A stretch of 64,000 bases of DNA from Microbacterium sp. cf046 (GCF_900114345.1 NZ_FOZJ01000002.1:248001-312000); one strand, 5' to 3'; positions 25,413 to 35,975 are shown, numbered from the stretch's first letter. Translations and numbers: made by a program. Notes: generated by a model from the letters alone, not told the origin.

Positions 25413-26969
25413 ATGACCACACCGTCCTCAGCGCCGACGACGATCGCGCCGTCACCAGCAGCGCTCTCATCCGACGGTCGCGTCCGCACCTACGAAGTGC
25501 GCACGTTCGGCTGCCAGATGAACGTCCACGACTCCGAACGCCTGTCCGGATCGCTCGAGAGCGCCGGCTACCTCCCCGCCCCCCTCGGCGAGGAAGCGGA
25601 CGTCGTCATCATCAACACCTGCGCGGTCCGCGACAACGCCGCCGGCAAGCTCTACGGCACGCTCGGGCATCTGGCCTCGGTCAAGCGGCGCAAGGACGGC
25701 ATGCAGATCGCCGTCGGCGGGTGCATGGCGCAGATGGACAAGCAGGCCGTGCTCGAGAAGGCACCGTGGGTCGACGTCGTCTTCGGCACCCACAACATGG
25801 GCTCGCTGCCCAGCCTGCTGGAACGGGCCCGGCACAACGGCGAGGCCGAGCTCGAGATCCTCGAATCGCTCGAAACGTTTCCCTCGACGCTGCCCACCAA
25901 GCGCGACAGCGTCTACAGCGGGTGGGTGTCGATCTCGGTCGGGTGCAACAACACCTGCACGTTCTGCATCGTCCCGAGCCTGCGAGGCAAGGAGAAGGAC
26001 CGCCGCCCAGGCGACATCCTCAATGAGATCCGGCTGCTCGTCGACGACGGCGCGATCGAGGTCACCCTCCTCGGGCAGAACGTCAACTCCTACGGCGTCG
26101 AGTTCGGCGACCGGCACGCGTTCGGAAAGCTCCTGCGTGCTGCGGGCGAGATCGAGGGGCTCGAGCGCGTCCGCTTCACGAGCCCGCACCCCGCGGCGTT
26201 CACCGACGACGTGATCGACGCGATGGCCGAGACGCCCGCGGTCATGCCCCAGCTGCACATGCCGCTCCAGTCCGGCAGCGACCGCATCCTCAAGGCGATG
26301 CGCCGCTCATATCGCAGCGACAAGTTCCTCGGCATCCTCGACCGCGTGCGCGACCGCATGCCGGACGCGGCGATCACGACCGACATCATCGTGGGCTTCC
26401 CCGGCGAGACCGACGAGGACTTCGCGGAGACGATGCGGGTCGTCGAGCAGTCCAGGTTCTCCAGCGCGTTCACGTTCCAGTACTCCATCCGCGAAGGCAC
26501 TCCGGCCGCCACGATGCCCGACCAGGTGCCCAAAGCGGTCGTCCAGGAGCGGTACAACCGGCTGATCGCGCTGCAGGAGCGGATCTCGCTCGAGGAGAAT
26601 CACGCCCAGCTCGGCCGCGCCGTCGAGGTGCTCGTCTCGATGGGTGAGGGCAAGAAGGATGCCGAGACGCACCGCCTGACCGGTCGCGCCGAAGACAATC
26701 GTCTCGTGCACTTCGAGGTGACCCCGGGCAGTGAAACCCCTCGACCGGGTGACGTCGTCTCTGTCACGATCACCCACGCCGCTCCGTTCCACCTGCTCGC
26801 CGACTCGGACGGCACTCCGCTGCGCATCCGCCGGACGCGCGCTGGAGACGCATGGGATCGTACGCAGGCCGAGTCCTGTGCGATCCCGGCGACGGGAGCC
26901 GCGGCGGCCGCTGATGGCGGCCCGCGTGCGGTCTCGCTCGGGCTTCCGACGCTGCGCGTCGGGGTGTGA
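25413..26969 (+). CDS. miaB: tRNA-2-methylthio-N6-dimethylallyladenosine synthase
   Basis: The 518-residue radical-SAM methylthiotransferase adds the 2-methylthio group to i6A37 of tRNA. The N-terminal domain has [23 protein letters not shown] and VGGCMAQ with three cluster-binding Cys. The radical SAM cluster is [25 protein letters not shown] domain follows ([16 protein letters not shown] to the end), with an extra C-terminal tail of about 50 residues. ATG 25413 is chosen because ATG 25401 sits in the -10 hexamer. Its product pathway partner miaA overlaps downstream (GTGA). Confidence 0.95.
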   Translation: MTTPSSAPTTIAPSPAALSSDGRVRTYEVRTFGCQMNVHDSERLSGSLESAGYLPAPLGEEADVVIINTCAVRDNAAGKLYGTLGHLASVKRRKDGMQIAVGGCMAQMDKQAVLEKAPWVDVVFGTHNMGSLPSLLERARHNGEAELEILESLETFPSTLPTKRDSVYSGWVSISVGCNNTCTFCIVPSLRGKEKDRRPGDILNEIRLLVDDGAIEVTLLGQNVNSYGVEFGDRHAFGKLLRAAGEIEGLERVRFTSPHPAAFTDDVIDAMAETPAVMPQLHMPLQSGSDRILKAMRRSYRSDKFLGILDRVRDRMPDAAITTDIIVGFPGETDEDFAETMRVVEQSRFSSAFTFQYSIREGTPAATMPDQVPKAVVQERYNRLIALQERISLEENHAQLGRAVEVLVSMGEGKKDAETHRLTGRAEDNRLVHFEVTPGSETPRPGDVVSVTITHAAPFHLLADSDGTPLRIRRTRAGDAWDRTQAESCAIPATGAAAAADGGPRAVSLGLPTLRVGV

Positions 26970-27913
26970 CGCCTCGACCGACCGACGGTCCGGCAGCAGA
27001 GTCGGGGCCACGGCTGTACGCGGTCGTCGGCGCCACGGGCACCGGCAAGTCCGAACTGTCACTCCGGCTGGCCGAGACCCTCGCGGCGCGCGGTCGCCCT
27101 GCTGAGATCGTGAACGCGGACGCGATGCAGCTGTATCGCGGCATGGACATCGGCACCGCGAAGCTCCCGGTGAGCCAGTGGCGCGGCATCCCGCATCATC
27201 TGCTCGACGTGCTCGATGTCACGGACGACGCGGCCGTGGCCTGGTATCAGGAGGCGGCGCGCGCCGCCGTCACCGCGGTCCTGGACCGCGGGGCGCACGC
27301 GATCCTCGTGGGGGGATCGGGGCTGTACGTGTCGAGCGTGCTGTTCGACTTCCGGTTCCCGCCGCGGGACGAGGCGCTGCGGGTGAAGCTCGAGGCGGAC
27401 CTGGATCGTGATGGACCCGGCGTCATGTACGAGCGGCTCCGCGCGGCCGATCCGCACACGGCAGAGCGCGTCGATCCGCGCAACGGCCGCAGGATCGTGC
27501 GGGCGCTCGAAGTGCTCGCGCAGGGGGAGGCGACCCACGGCGCGACGCTTCCCGATGAGCCGGTCCCGTGGCGCGCGTCGACGATCATCGGACTCGCGGT
27601 GCCGCGCGATCAGCTCGTCGTGCGGCTCGACGAGCGAGTCGAGGGCATGTGGCGCGACGGACTTCTCGAGGAGGTCGAAGGTCTGAAAGCCCGGGGACTC
27701 GAACGGGGCGTGACCGCGCGCCGCGCGATCGGCTACGCGCAGGCCCTCGGACAGCTCGACGGTCGCATGACGCAGGCTGAGGCCATCGCCGAGACGCAGG
27801 CCCTCACGCGTCGGTACGCCCGTCGTCAGGTGTCCTGGTTCAAGCGCTACCCCGGTGTGCACTGGTCGGAGTCGAGCGCGGATGTCGCCCTGGCCCCGAT
27901 ACTTGGTTCATGA
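26966..27913 (+). CDS. miaA: tRNA dimethylallyltransferase
   Basis: The 315-residue enzyme transfers a dimethylallyl group to A37 of tRNA, making the substrate of MiaB. Motifs present are the P-loop [47 protein letters not shown] and [13 protein letters not shown]. The start GTG 26966 overlaps miaB. The stop overlaps the following GNAT gene (ATGA). Confidence 0.95.
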   Translation: MTPRPTDGPAAESGPRLYAVVGATGTGKSELSLRLAETLAARGRPAEIVNADAMQLYRGMDIGTAKLPVSQWRGIPHHLLDVLDVTDDAAVAWYQEAARAAVTAVLDRGAHAILVGGSGLYVSSVLFDFRFPPRDEALRVKLEADLDRDGPGVMYERLRAADPHTAERVDPRNGRRIVRALEVLAQGEATHGATLPDEPVPWRASTIIGLAVPRDQLVVRLDERVEGMWRDGLLEEVEGLKARGLERGVTARRAIGYAQALGQLDGRMTQAEAIAETQALTRRYARRQVSWFKRYPGVHWSESSADVALAPILGS

Positions 27914-28329
27914 CCTCCATCCGAGCGTTCGCCCTGCGCGACACCGAGTCCGTCATCGCCCTCTGGCAGGCCACGGGGCTGACGCGGTCGTGGAACAATC
28001 CGCACCTCGACATCCAGCGCAAGCTCACGGTCCAGCCCGAGCTGTTCCTCGTCGCGGTGGATGCCGATGAGATCGTCGGCACGGTGATGGCCGGGTACGA
28101 CGGCCACCGCGGGTGGCTGTACTACCTCGCTGCCGACCCGATGCGGCGCGGTCAGGGCATCGGGCGAAAGCTCGTCGGCGCGGCCGAAGAGCTGCTGCTC
28201 GAGCTCGGCTGCCCCAAGGTGCAGCTGATGGTCCGCCCGGACAACGACGACGTGCTCGGGTTCTACGACTCCCTCGGCTACGAGCGGTTCAGCACGACGA
28301 CCACCGGTAAGCGCCTCGTCGTCGACTGA
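27910..28329 (+). CDS. GNAT-family acetyltransferase (YpeA-like)
   Basis: The 139-residue GNAT protein has the acetyl-CoA loop [22 protein letters not shown] near residues 75-96 and [21 protein letters not shown] at the end. These resemble the YpeA/RimI-like group. It is translationally coupled to miaA. The substrate is unknown. Confidence 0.88.
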   Translation: MTSIRAFALRDTESVIALWQATGLTRSWNNPHLDIQRKLTVQPELFLVAVDADEIVGTVMAGYDGHRGWLYYLAADPMRRGQGIGRKLVGAAEELLLELGCPKVQLMVRPDNDDVLGFYDSLGYERFSTTTTGKRLVVD

Positions 28330-28348
28330 GCCGGTGCGGCGGCGCCCA

Positions 28349-28354
28349 TAGGCT
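28349..28354 (+). promoter_or_regulatory. -10 element TAGGCT, leaderless dapF
   Basis: TAGGCT is followed by AGGGAC and ATG 28361. Confidence 0.6.
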
Positions 28355-28360
28355 AGGGAC

Positions 28361-29233
28361 ATGCCGCAGACGATCGCCTTCACCAAGGGACACGGGACGG
28401 GCAACGACTTCGTCCTGCTCCCGGATCCGGACGGCGAACTCGAGCTGACCGACGATCAGGTCGCGGTGCTGTGCGACCGTCGATTCGGGATCGGAGCGGA
28501 CGGCATCCTCCGCGTCGTGCGGTCCGCCGCGATCGACGAGGGCAGGGATGCGGTCACCGCCGGAGCCGAATGGTTCATGGACTATCGCAACGCCGACGGC
28601 TCCAAGGCCGAGATGTGCGGCAACGGCATCCGGGTGTTCGCGCGGTACCTGGCCGACGGGGGCTGGGCGACGATCGATGAGACCCCACTGCTGATCGGCA
28701 CTCGCGCGGGCGTGAAGTCGGTGACCCGCAGCGAGCTGGGGTTCGAGGCGGACCTGGGGACCTGGCGGGTGGACCCGGCAGAAGTGCTGGTGCGGGCGCG
28801 CGGTCTCGGCGTGCCTCGGCCCGGCCTCGGGATCGACGTCGGCAACCCCCACATCGTCGTGGCGATCTCGAACGCCGACGAACTCGAGGCGCTCGATCTC
28901 ACGGTCCGCCCTCAGCTGCAGCCGGACCCGCCGCGCGGCGCGAACATCGAGTTCGTGGTGCCCAGCGATCCGCTGGTCCGCGAAGGGGTGGGATCGATCC
29001 GCATGCGCGTCTTCGAGCGCGGGGTCGGCGAAACCCTCAGCTGCGGCACCGGGGTCGCGGCGGCAGCACTCGCCGTGCGGCACTGGGCCGGCCAGGCGGC
29101 GCCCGACCGATGGACCGTCGAGGTTCCGGGTGGCACCCTCGGGGTGCGGATGCAGCGCGTGCGCGGCGATCTGCACGTCCTGCTCTCGGGTCCCGCGTCG
29201 CTCGTCTACTCGGGCGAGGTCGCGCTGGCCTGA
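28361..29233 (+). CDS. dapF: Diaminopimelate epimerase
   Basis: The 290-residue enzyme converts LL- to meso-diaminopimelate for peptidoglycan and lysine. Both active-site cysteines are seen, in [15 protein letters not shown] and [14 protein letters not shown]. The N-terminal [12 protein letters not shown] and the DVGNPHIV motif also fit. It is the third dap gene in the window. It ends 12 bp from the convergent methyltransferase gene. Confidence 0.96.
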   Translation: MPQTIAFTKGHGTGNDFVLLPDPDGELELTDDQVAVLCDRRFGIGADGILRVVRSAAIDEGRDAVTAGAEWFMDYRNADGSKAEMCGNGIRVFARYLADGGWATIDETPLLIGTRAGVKSVTRSELGFEADLGTWRVDPAEVLVRARGLGVPRPGLGIDVGNPHIVVAISNADELEALDLTVRPQLQPDPPRGANIEFVVPSDPLVREGVGSIRMRVFERGVGETLSCGTGVAAAALAVRHWAGQAAPDRWTVEVPGGTLGVRMQRVRGDLHVLLSGPASLVYSGEVALA

Positions 29234-29245
29234 AGCGGTCGTCGC

Positions 29246-29896
29246 TCAGGGCAGCGAGATCTCGTCCGTATGCGGGCTGCCGTGCTTCCGCACCTTCAGG
29301 ACCCGGAATCCGCGACCCGTCGCCGCGCGGTGCACGCTGTAGCCGGGTGTGAAGGATGCGGCCAACCAGCGCTGCAGCGAATCGGATCCGAGGTTGCGCT
29401 GCACCACGAGCCACGCGTCGGACCGCTCATCCAGGCGTGGGATCCACCGCTCCAGGAGCCCGTGCAGCTCGTGCTTGCCGACGCGGATCGGAGGATTCGA
29501 GCGGATGGTGCGGAAGGTCACGTCGTCGGGAACATCGTCGGGCCTCACGGCGTTCACATTCTCAAGGCCCAGCGAATCGGCGTTGCGTCGCACCAGGTCC
29601 AGAGCCCGCTCGTTCACATCGACCGCCCACACGGTCGCGTGCGGCGACTCGATGGCCAGTGACAGTGCGATCGGCCCCCAGCCACTGCCCAGATCGAGCA
29701 GATGTCCACCGGGCGGCGGGGGAGGCGTGTTGGCCAGCAGGACGGCGGTTCCCGAATCGATGTGATCCGGACTGAACACACCGCCTGCCGTGGTCACCTC
29801 GGCCTCGGAGCCGGCCAGCGTGACACGGATGCGGCGGAGATTCTCGGCACTGGCGGGTGACGCGCTGAAGTAGTGGTCATCCCCCATGCTCCCCAT
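29246..29896 (-). CDS. Class I SAM-dependent methyltransferase (RsmC/RlmG-like)
   Basis: The 216-residue protein is a single methyltransferase domain. It has the SAM motif LLDLGSGWGPIALSLA (residues about 65-80), the acidic WAVDVNERALDLVRRNA, and the catalytic SNPPIRVGKHELHGLLERW. NPP motifs methylate exocyclic amines of bases, as in 16S rRNA G1207 methyltransferase RsmC. It lacks the N-terminal half of E. coli RsmC. The exact target is inferred. Confidence 0.82.
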   Translation of the reverse strand: MGSMGDDHYFSASPASAENLRRIRVTLAGSEAEVTTAGGVFSPDHIDSGTAVLLANTPPPPPGGHLLDLGSGWGPIALSLAIESPHATVWAVDVNERALDLVRRNADSLGLENVNAVRPDDVPDDVTFRTIRSNPPIRVGKHELHGLLERWIPRLDERSDAWLVVQRNLGSDSLQRWLAASFTPGYSVHRAATGRGFRVLKVRKHGSPHTDEISLP

Positions 29897-29902
29897 GCAG
29901 CG

Positions 29903-29908
29903 AGCGTA
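29903..29908 (-). promoter_or_regulatory. -10 element TACGCT, leaderless methyltransferase gene
   Basis: On the minus strand TACGCT is followed by CGCTGC and ATG 29896. Confidence 0.6.
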
Positions 29909-29934
29909 GCGGAGGAGATCCCGGACGAGGGAGT

Positions 29935-29940
29935 TAGAGT
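29935..29940 (+). promoter_or_regulatory. -10 element TAGAGT, hflX
   Basis: TAGAGT lies 24 bases before ATG 29965 and leaves room for the GAAGGA ribosome site (29955-29960), so this transcript has a short leader. Confidence 0.5.
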
Positions 29941-29964
29941 TCTAGGGCATTGCGGAAGGAAGAC

Positions 29965-31482
29965 ATGACGGATACGACAACCCCGACGAGCACCGACGAG
30001 ACACCGATCGACCCGGTGGCCCGTGTGCTGGAGCGCGCCGACGCGCATTCGGGCGTGCGCGTCTTCGGTCCTGCCCAGGCGCTGCAGGATGAGGCCGCGT
30101 TCACGCAGACCCAGACCGACGGCGAGCAGTGGGATCGCGAAGAGCGCGCCGCGCTGCGCCGCGTCCCCGGACTCTCGACGGAGCTCGAAGACGTCACCGA
30201 GGTCGAGTACCGCCAGCTGCGGCTCGAGAACGTGATCCTCGTCGGCGTGCACCCGCAGGGCGAGCAGGAGGATGCCGAGAACTCGCTGCGCGAACTCGCC
30301 GCACTCGCCGAGACCGCCGGCGCGGTGGTGCTCGACGGTGTCATGCAGCGCCGCCCGCACCCCGACCCTGCGACGTATCTCGGCCGCGGCAAGGCGCAGG
30401 AGCTCCGGGACCTCGTTGCCGCCCTCGGCGCCGACACCGTGATCGCCGACACCGAGCTCGCGCCCAGCCAGCGGCGTGCGCTCGAGGACGTCGTCAAGGT
30501 GAAGGTCATCGACCGGACCACCGTCATCCTCGACATCTTCAGCCAGCACGCCAAGAGCCGAGAGGGCAAGGCGCAGGTGGAGCTCGCGCAGCTCGAATAC
30601 CTGCTGCCGCGCCTGCGCGGTTGGGGTGACTCGATGAGCCGCCAGGCCGGTGGCCAGGTCGGCGCCGGCGGCGCGGGCATGGGATCCCGTGGTCCCGGTG
30701 AGACGAAGATCGAACTGGATCGCCGCCGCATCCGCACGAAGATGGCGCTGCTGCGCCGCCAGATCCGCGACTTCGCCCCTGCCCGCGAGGCCAAGCGCGC
30801 CGAGCGCAAGCGCAACACGATCCCCTCGGTCGCCATCGCGGGCTATACCAACGCCGGCAAGTCGAGCCTGCTCAATCGGCTCACCAGTGCCGGAGTTCTC
30901 GTGGAGAACGCGCTGTTCGCGACGCTGGATGCCACGGTCCGCCGTGCCGAGGCATCGGACGGGCGGGTCTACACGCTCACCGACACTGTCGGATTCGTCC
31001 GGAACCTGCCGCACCAGCTGGTCGAGGCGTTCCGATCCACCCTCGAAGAGGTGGGCGATGCCGATGTCATCGTGCACGTCGTCGACGCCGCGCACCCGGA
31101 TCCCGCCGCGCAGCTGCAGACCGTGCGCGACGTGATCGGCGACGTGGGCGCGCGCCACATCACGGAGATCGTGGTGTTCAACAAGGCCGACCTCGTCGAC
31201 GACGACGCGCGGATGGTGCTGCGCGGCCTGGAGCCTCGCGCGCTGTTCGCCTCATCGCGGACCGGCGAGGGCATCGACGAGCTTCGGGCGGCGATCGAGG
31301 CGGCGCTCCCGCTGCCGGCCGTCGAGATCCGGGCTCTCGTTCCGTACGACCGGGGCGACCTGGTCTCGGCCGCGCACGAGTCGGGGCACATCATCTCGCA
31401 GACCCATGAAGCGGGCGGGACCGCGCTGCACGCGCACGTGTCAGAGCGACTGGCCGCCGAACTGGCTCCGTTCGCGGTCTGA
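29965..31482 (+). CDS. hflX: GTPase HflX
   Basis: The 505-residue ribosome-associated GTPase rescues or splits stalled ribosomes. The N-terminal HflX domain has DGVMQRRPHPDPATYLGRGK. A coiled region with a Gly-rich loop (GGQVGAGGAGMGSRGPGE) precedes the G domain: G1 AGYTNAGKSSLLNRL, G3 DTVGFVRNLPHQL, G4 NKAD. Start ATG 29965 is set by the GAAGGA site; TTG 29950 would precede it. It ends 13 bp from the convergent peptidase gene. Confidence 0.95.
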   Translation: MTDTTTPTSTDETPIDPVARVLERADAHSGVRVFGPAQALQDEAAFTQTQTDGEQWDREERAALRRVPGLSTELEDVTEVEYRQLRLENVILVGVHPQGEQEDAENSLRELAALAETAGAVVLDGVMQRRPHPDPATYLGRGKAQELRDLVAALGADTVIADTELAPSQRRALEDVVKVKVIDRTTVILDIFSQHAKSREGKAQVELAQLEYLLPRLRGWGDSMSRQAGGQVGAGGAGMGSRGPGETKIELDRRRIRTKMALLRRQIRDFAPAREAKRAERKRNTIPSVAIAGYTNAGKSSLLNRLTSAGVLVENALFATLDATVRRAEASDGRVYTLTDTVGFVRNLPHQLVEAFRSTLEEVGDADVIVHVVDAAHPDPAAQLQTVRDVIGDVGARHITEIVVFNKADLVDDDARMVLRGLEPRALFASSRTGEGIDELRAAIEAALPLPAVEIRALVPYDRGDLVSAAHESGHIISQTHEAGGTALHAHVSERLAAELAPFAV

Positions 31483-31495
31483 GCTCGCGGCAGCC

Positions 31496-33403
31496 TCAGC
31501 TCAGCGGAAGCGGGGGAACCCCCGGCGTCTCGAAGCCGAACACCGCACCGAGGAAGGCCAGCTCGCTCTCCAGGGCGTTGACGATGTTCTCGGCGCGCCG
31601 GAAACCGTGCCCCTCGCCTTCGTAGACGATGTACGCGTGCGGGATGCCGCGTTGAGCGAGCGCATCGCGCAGCGCCTCGGACTGCGCAGGCGGCACCACC
31701 GGATCGTCAGCCCCCTGCAGGATCAGCAGGGGGACGCGCAGCCGTTCGGGATGCGACAGCGGTGAGCGCTCGAGATACAGCGGCTCGGCCTCCGGGAGGG
31801 GACCGATGAGGCCGTCGAGGTACCGCGATTCGTAGTCGTGGGTGTCGGTCGCCAGTGCCCGCGCGTCGCCGACGCCGTAGCGCGAGATGCCGGCCGCGAA
31901 CGCGTCGGTGCCGACCAGTGCGGCGAGCACGGTCCAGCCTCCGGCGGAGCCGCCGGCGATCGCGATGCGCGCCGGATCTGCAGCGCCCGTGCTCGCGAGT
32001 CCTGCGGCGGCGGCCGCGACGTCCTGGACGTCGACGACCCCCCACTGCCCGCGCAGCCGCTCGCGGTACGCGCGGCCGTAGCCGCTCGAGCCGCCGTAGT
32101 TCACATCCAGCACCCCGATCCCGCGACTCGTGAAGTACGCGATGCGGCCCGATGCGGCCCCGCCGCGATGGACGGTCGGGCCGCCGTGCACGTACACCAG
32201 ATAGGGCGGACGCTCACCGTCCGGACCCTGCGCCTGCGGATTCGTCGGGGGATAGTCGAACGCGTGGACGGGCCCGGTCGGACCGTCGAAGGTGACTGCG
32301 CGGGGGAGCGGCATCCATTCGGTTCCCCACGGCGCCGGTCCTCCATGGATCAGCTCGCTCGTCTCGGGATGGTCGACGTCGATCACCCACAGGCCGCTGG
32401 GGGAGTCGACCGACGCTCCGGAGAGGAGGACGCGTGTGCCGCTCGCATCCTCGACGACGACCTCTGAGGTCGCGGGCACGTGCAGCGGCGACGTCGCGCC
32501 GTCCTCCTGGATCAGCACGACCTCGTCATCGCCGTTCGTGCGGACCGCCACGACCCGGCCGTCCTCCAGTCGCGCGTACCAGCGGGTGCCCAGTGCCCAC
32601 AGCGGCCCACCCGTGTCGGCGTCCGCCGCGGAGAGCGGGTGCCGTTCGAGGTCCGCAGACAGGTGTTCGCGCCAGAGGTTCCAGCGCCCGGTCGAGTCGT
32701 CCGCGTAGAGGAGATCGTCGTCGTCCGCCCACAGCGGCTGCAGCGGAGCCGAGTCCTCTCCCGCGATCGTCGTCCACTCCACGACGACGCCGTCCTCGAG
32801 ACGGCCGACGCGCACCTCCGAGCGATCCCACGGCATGTCCGGGTGATTCCACGCGACCCAGGCGAGATGGTGCCCGCTGGGGGAGAGCGAAGGGTGCGCC
32901 AGGAAGTCGCTGTCGTCCACGAGCGAGGACACACCAGAGCCGTCCAGCGCGATCCGGACGATGTCCCGTCGCGGTACGGGCGACCGACCGTGCGTCTCGC
33001 GGACGGCGAGCAGCTGCCCGCGCTGCCAAGAGAGCCCGCCGAATCGCATCCCGCGATCGGGGGGTGTCAGCACGCGGGGTTCCTCGCCCGGACGCATGGC
33101 GTACACGCACTGGTCGGTCTTCTCGACGAAGAGCAGCGTGCCGTCCTCGGTGGCCGTCCACGCGCCACCGCCGTACTCGTGCACGCGCGAGCGCGCGTTC
33201 CACGGCGGGGGAAGGACATCGCGCACCCGCCCGTCGACTGCGCGGCGTCTCACCGCGGTCCGGCCGGCCTCTTCGGCGACGCCTTCACCCCACCAGACGT
33301 CGTCGCCGACGAACCGCGCTCCATCGATCCGGGGTGTTGCGGCGCCGACCGCGGCCGCGGTCAGCGGCGACGGCCAGGAGCCGAACGACCGTGTCTGAAT
33401 CAT
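31496..33403 (-). CDS. S9-family serine peptidase (prolyl-oligopeptidase fold)
   Basis: The 635-residue protein has a beta-propeller N-terminal part (about residues 1-370). An alpha/beta-hydrolase peptidase domain follows with the nucleophile in IAGGSAGGWTVLAALVG, the Asp in LILQGADDPVVPP and the His in YEGEGHGFRRAEN. YVHGGPTVHRGG forms the oxyanion region. It cleaves short peptides, probably in the cytoplasm since there is no signal peptide. It fits the S9C acylaminoacyl-peptidase group. The start has a leaderless -10. Confidence 0.93.
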   Translation of the reverse strand: MIQTRSFGSWPSPLTAAAVGAATPRIDGARFVGDDVWWGEGVAEEAGRTAVRRRAVDGRVRDVLPPPWNARSRVHEYGGGAWTATEDGTLLFVEKTDQCVYAMRPGEEPRVLTPPDRGMRFGGLSWQRGQLLAVRETHGRSPVPRRDIVRIALDGSGVSSLVDDSDFLAHPSLSPSGHHLAWVAWNHPDMPWDRSEVRVGRLEDGVVVEWTTIAGEDSAPLQPLWADDDDLLYADDSTGRWNLWREHLSADLERHPLSAADADTGGPLWALGTRWYARLEDGRVVAVRTNGDDEVVLIQEDGATSPLHVPATSEVVVEDASGTRVLLSGASVDSPSGLWVIDVDHPETSELIHGGPAPWGTEWMPLPRAVTFDGPTGPVHAFDYPPTNPQAQGPDGERPPYLVYVHGGPTVHRGGAASGRIAYFTSRGIGVLDVNYGGSSGYGRAYRERLRGQWGVVDVQDVAAAAAGLASTGAADPARIAIAGGSAGGWTVLAALVGTDAFAAGISRYGVGDARALATDTHDYESRYLDGLIGPLPEAEPLYLERSPLSHPERLRVPLLILQGADDPVVPPAQSEALRDALAQRGIPHAYIVYEGEGHGFRRAENIVNALESELAFLGAVFGFETPGVPPLPLS

Positions 33404-33409
33404 GCGTCA

Positions 33410-33415
33410 ACCGTA
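33410..33415 (-). promoter_or_regulatory. -10 element TACGGT, leaderless S9 peptidase gene
   Basis: On the minus strand TACGGT is followed by TGACGC and ATG 33403. Confidence 0.6.
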
Positions 33416-33489
33416 TTCTGCGCGGGCTCCCGGCGTCCCGCAGGACGGTGTTCCGCCGGGCCCTACGGCATATCCAACATCGTGGAAGC

Positions 33490-33507
33490 GTCCCGCGGGT
33501 ACGGGAC
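33490..33507 (-). terminator. Weak hairpin after the membrane-protein gene
   Basis: GTCCCG and CGGGAC form a 6-bp stem with a 6-base loop, 11 bases beyond the stop of the leftward membrane protein gene. No clear T-run follows. Confidence 0.35.
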
Positions 33508-33517
33508 CGCGCGACCG

Positions 33518-35032
33518 TCAGCGCTTCGGGGTCTTCTTCGCAGCGGATGCCGCGGCCGGCGTGGTCGCGGCATCCGCGGTGTCCGCGCCGACCAGCACCT
33601 CGGTGTCCGTGGCGTCGGCGTCTTCGACCACCACGGTGTCGGCGATCACGAGCGTGTCGGCGCCGGCCTCCTCGGCATCGGTCGCGACGGCCGTGGGCTC
33701 GGCATCCGTCACGACGACCTCGTCATCGCGACGCTGGAGCAGCTCGAGGATCCAGCCGACCAGGAGTGCGACGACGAGCACGAGGAGGATGTCGCCGATC
33801 GAGAGCGGCCGCATGGCGAACAGCCACAGCACCGCGAGCACGGCGATGCCAGTGCGCACCAGGACGCGGTGGCGTCCGATCCACGTGCCGAACGCTCCGG
33901 TGTCCAGGCCGCGCTCGGCGAGCTGCCTGCGGGCGGACGCGTTGACGCCCTCCGTGGCGCTGCGGACGCCGAGCGCGGGGCGGGAGCCGCCCATGAGCCA
34001 GCCGATGACGGCGACGAGGACGCCGAGGAGCATCGTGACCAGAGCGGTCTGGGTCATGGCGCCCACGAGCTGCTGGTAGATCACATCCAGCGCCGTCGGC
34101 GAGAGGTCGAGGTCGCCCGCGACGATTCCCACCGCGGTGCTCCCGATCGAGAGGCTCGCCGCGAGGGTCGCGCTGCCGATCGCCAGAGCGAGGCCGGTTC
34201 CGAGGATCGCGGTGCTGCGCCGCCGCGCGATGAGGATGCCGAGCCCGAACAGGGCGAGTGTGATGACCGGCAGCCACAGCCCCATCGTGGCGGCGATCGC
34301 GTACCCGGTGCGGATCGCGGCGAGGTTGTTGCCTTCGCCGATGATGATGACCTTGTCGATCGTCGGGATCAGCTGCGCGACACCGAGCCCACGGTCGACG
34401 AGGTTCTGCTTGACGCGCTCGACCACGGCTCCGAGCTGGATGCCGACGCCGTCGTCGGTCTTGACGACGAGCCCGCCGCCGTCCGAGGTCGCCGCGGTCG
34501 TGAGCGCGCGGTGCGCCGCCCGCGTGGCGGTGGCCCAGACGTCGGAGAACGCGTCCGATTCCACGACGCGGGTCACCGTCTGATTGACGAGGTTCTCGAG
34601 TCCGTCTGCCGCGGGCGCCTGCAGGAGCCCGAGTGCCTGCACCGCGCGCGGCGGCAGGCCGAGGTCGGCGATGCCGTCGAAGACGTTGGCGGTCAGCTGA
34701 TCGAAGTCGACCTGTGCGGTGATGCCCGCCATGGTCTCGTCGATGATGAGGTCCTGGACCGCCGGGTCGTCGACGAGCGGCGCGAGCGTGTTGACGAACG
34801 CGTCCTCGTCCACCAGCTGCACCCGCGCCCAGGCTCCGACGATCGAGACCGGCACGAGGATCGCCGCGATCACGATGCAGAGGGCGGAGACGACTGCGCG
34901 CCAGCGCCCTGCCTTCCGGGCCGCCGGTGCAGTCCCGTCCGCGACCACGGCGGTCTGCGCGCGAAGGCTCTCGTTCTCGGCGCGCAACGCTTCGAGCTGC
35001 GCCTGCAGGTCGTCGTCGGCTGTAGCGGGCAT
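33518..35032 (-). CDS. Actinobacterial integral membrane protein of unknown function
   Basis: The 504-residue protein has a short N-terminal coiled coil (LQAQLEALRAENESLRAQ). Membrane segment 1 is VVSALCIVIAAILVPVSIVGAWA. A long outer domain of about 190 residues (VDEDAFVNTLAPLVDDPAVQDLI, AVVERVKQNLVDRG) follows, then about five more membrane segments (from TGYAIAATMGLWLPVITLALFG) and an acidic, Ala/Thr-rich cytoplasmic tail. The fold resembles a widespread uncharacterised actinobacterial family. It is 107 bp downstream of lexA on the same strand. GAGGAGG precedes ATG 35032. Confidence 0.65.
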   Translation of the reverse strand: MPATADDDLQAQLEALRAENESLRAQTAVVADGTAPAARKAGRWRAVVSALCIVIAAILVPVSIVGAWARVQLVDEDAFVNTLAPLVDDPAVQDLIIDETMAGITAQVDFDQLTANVFDGIADLGLPPRAVQALGLLQAPAADGLENLVNQTVTRVVESDAFSDVWATATRAAHRALTTAATSDGGGLVVKTDDGVGIQLGAVVERVKQNLVDRGLGVAQLIPTIDKVIIIGEGNNLAAIRTGYAIAATMGLWLPVITLALFGLGILIARRRSTAILGTGLALAIGSATLAASLSIGSTAVGIVAGDLDLSPTALDVIYQQLVGAMTQTALVTMLLGVLVAVIGWLMGGSRPALGVRSATEGVNASARRQLAERGLDTGAFGTWIGRHRVLVRTGIAVLAVLWLFAMRPLSIGDILLVLVVALLVGWILELLQRRDDEVVVTDAEPTAVATDAEEAGADTLVIADTVVVEDADATDTEVLVGADTADAATTPAAASAAKKTPKR

Positions 35033-35139
35033 GATGCCTCCTCGGTGCGGATGACCTCATCATGGCGCAAGTGCGCTCCGCGCATCCCACCCGGATCGGG
35101 TGATTCTGCGCGAGCCGATCCGCAGACGCGGTGGCCCGA

Positions 35140-35820
35140 TCAGACCGCGCGCAGCACCGCGACGACTTTTCCGAGCACGACGGCGTCGTCGCCGAGGATC
35201 GGCTCGAACGCGGAGTTGCGGGGGAGCAGCCACGTGTGCCCGTCGCGCTGGCGGAACGTCTTGACGGTGGCCTCTTCATCGAGCATCGCCGCGACGATGT
35301 CGCCGTTCTCGGCGTTCTGCTGCTGTCGGACGACGACCCAGTCCCCGTCGCAGATCGCCGCATCGATCATCGACTCGCCCGAGACCTTGAGCATGAACAG
35401 ATCGCCCTTGCCGACCAGCTGTCGTGGTAGCGGGAAGATCTCCTCGACCTGCTGCTCCGCCGTGATCGGCACGCCTGCCGCGATGCGGCCGACCAGCGGA
35501 ACCATCGCCGCGTCGCCGACGCTCGGCGCGCTGTCCGCGGGGTTCTCCGTCGACATGCCGGGCAGGTCGATCAGGACCTCCATGGCACGCGTCTTGCCGG
35601 CATCCCGCCGCAGGTAGCCGCTCAGTTCGAGCTGGTTGAGCTGGTGCGTCACGCTGGAGAGCGACTTGAGCCCGACGGCGTCGCCGATCTCGCGCATGCT
35701 CGGCGGGTAGCCGTACCGTGCGATCGAGCGCTGGATGACCTCGAGGATCGCGAGCTGCTTGTCGCTCAGGCTCTTGCGCCGGCGCGTCTGCGGCTTCTCG
35801 CGTCCGTTCGCCTCGGTCAT
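35140..35820 (-). CDS. lexA: LexA repressor (SOS response)
   Basis: The 226-residue repressor has an N-terminal winged helix ([40 protein letters not shown]). The C-terminal self-cleavage domain shows the Ala115-Gly116 cut site in [10 protein letters not shown], nucleophile Ser150 in VSGESM and Lys187 in ATVKTF. RecA filaments trigger cleavage and derepress SOS genes. ATG 35820 follows AGGAGCG. I found no convincing box of its own on the coding side; the divergent LysM promoter carries a LexA-like site. Confidence 0.96.
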   Translation of the reverse strand: MTEANGREKPQTRRRKSLSDKQLAILEVIQRSIARYGYPPSMREIGDAVGLKSLSSVTHQLNQLELSGYLRRDAGKTRAMEVLIDLPGMSTENPADSAPSVGDAAMVPLVGRIAAGVPITAEQQVEEIFPLPRQLVGKGDLFMLKVSGESMIDAAICDGDWVVVRQQQNAENGDIVAAMLDEEATVKTFRQRDGHTWLLPRNSAFEPILGDDAVVLGKVVAVLRAV

Positions 35821-35975
35821 GATCTCGCTCCTGTCTCGCCCGATCGGGGCACCGGTCTTCGAATGTCGGAGGCCCGTGGTGGGGTGTTCTCATCGAAACC
35901 GTATCCGGTATCCGTCCGTCAGAGCCGCAGCACGTCCGCGTGTCGCGTTCGAAAGACGAGACCTTCAACCGCCGG

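Noticed and set aside
32480..35617. A 1045-codon plus-strand frame across the S9 peptidase, the membrane protein and lexA
   Set aside because: It runs antisense through three real genes and their intergenic gaps, and its composition is biased.
35821..35975. A LexA box for lexA autoregulation
   Set aside because: Several half-sites (for example around 35948 and 35895) are visible, but no pair has the TCGAAC-N4-GTTCGA spacing.
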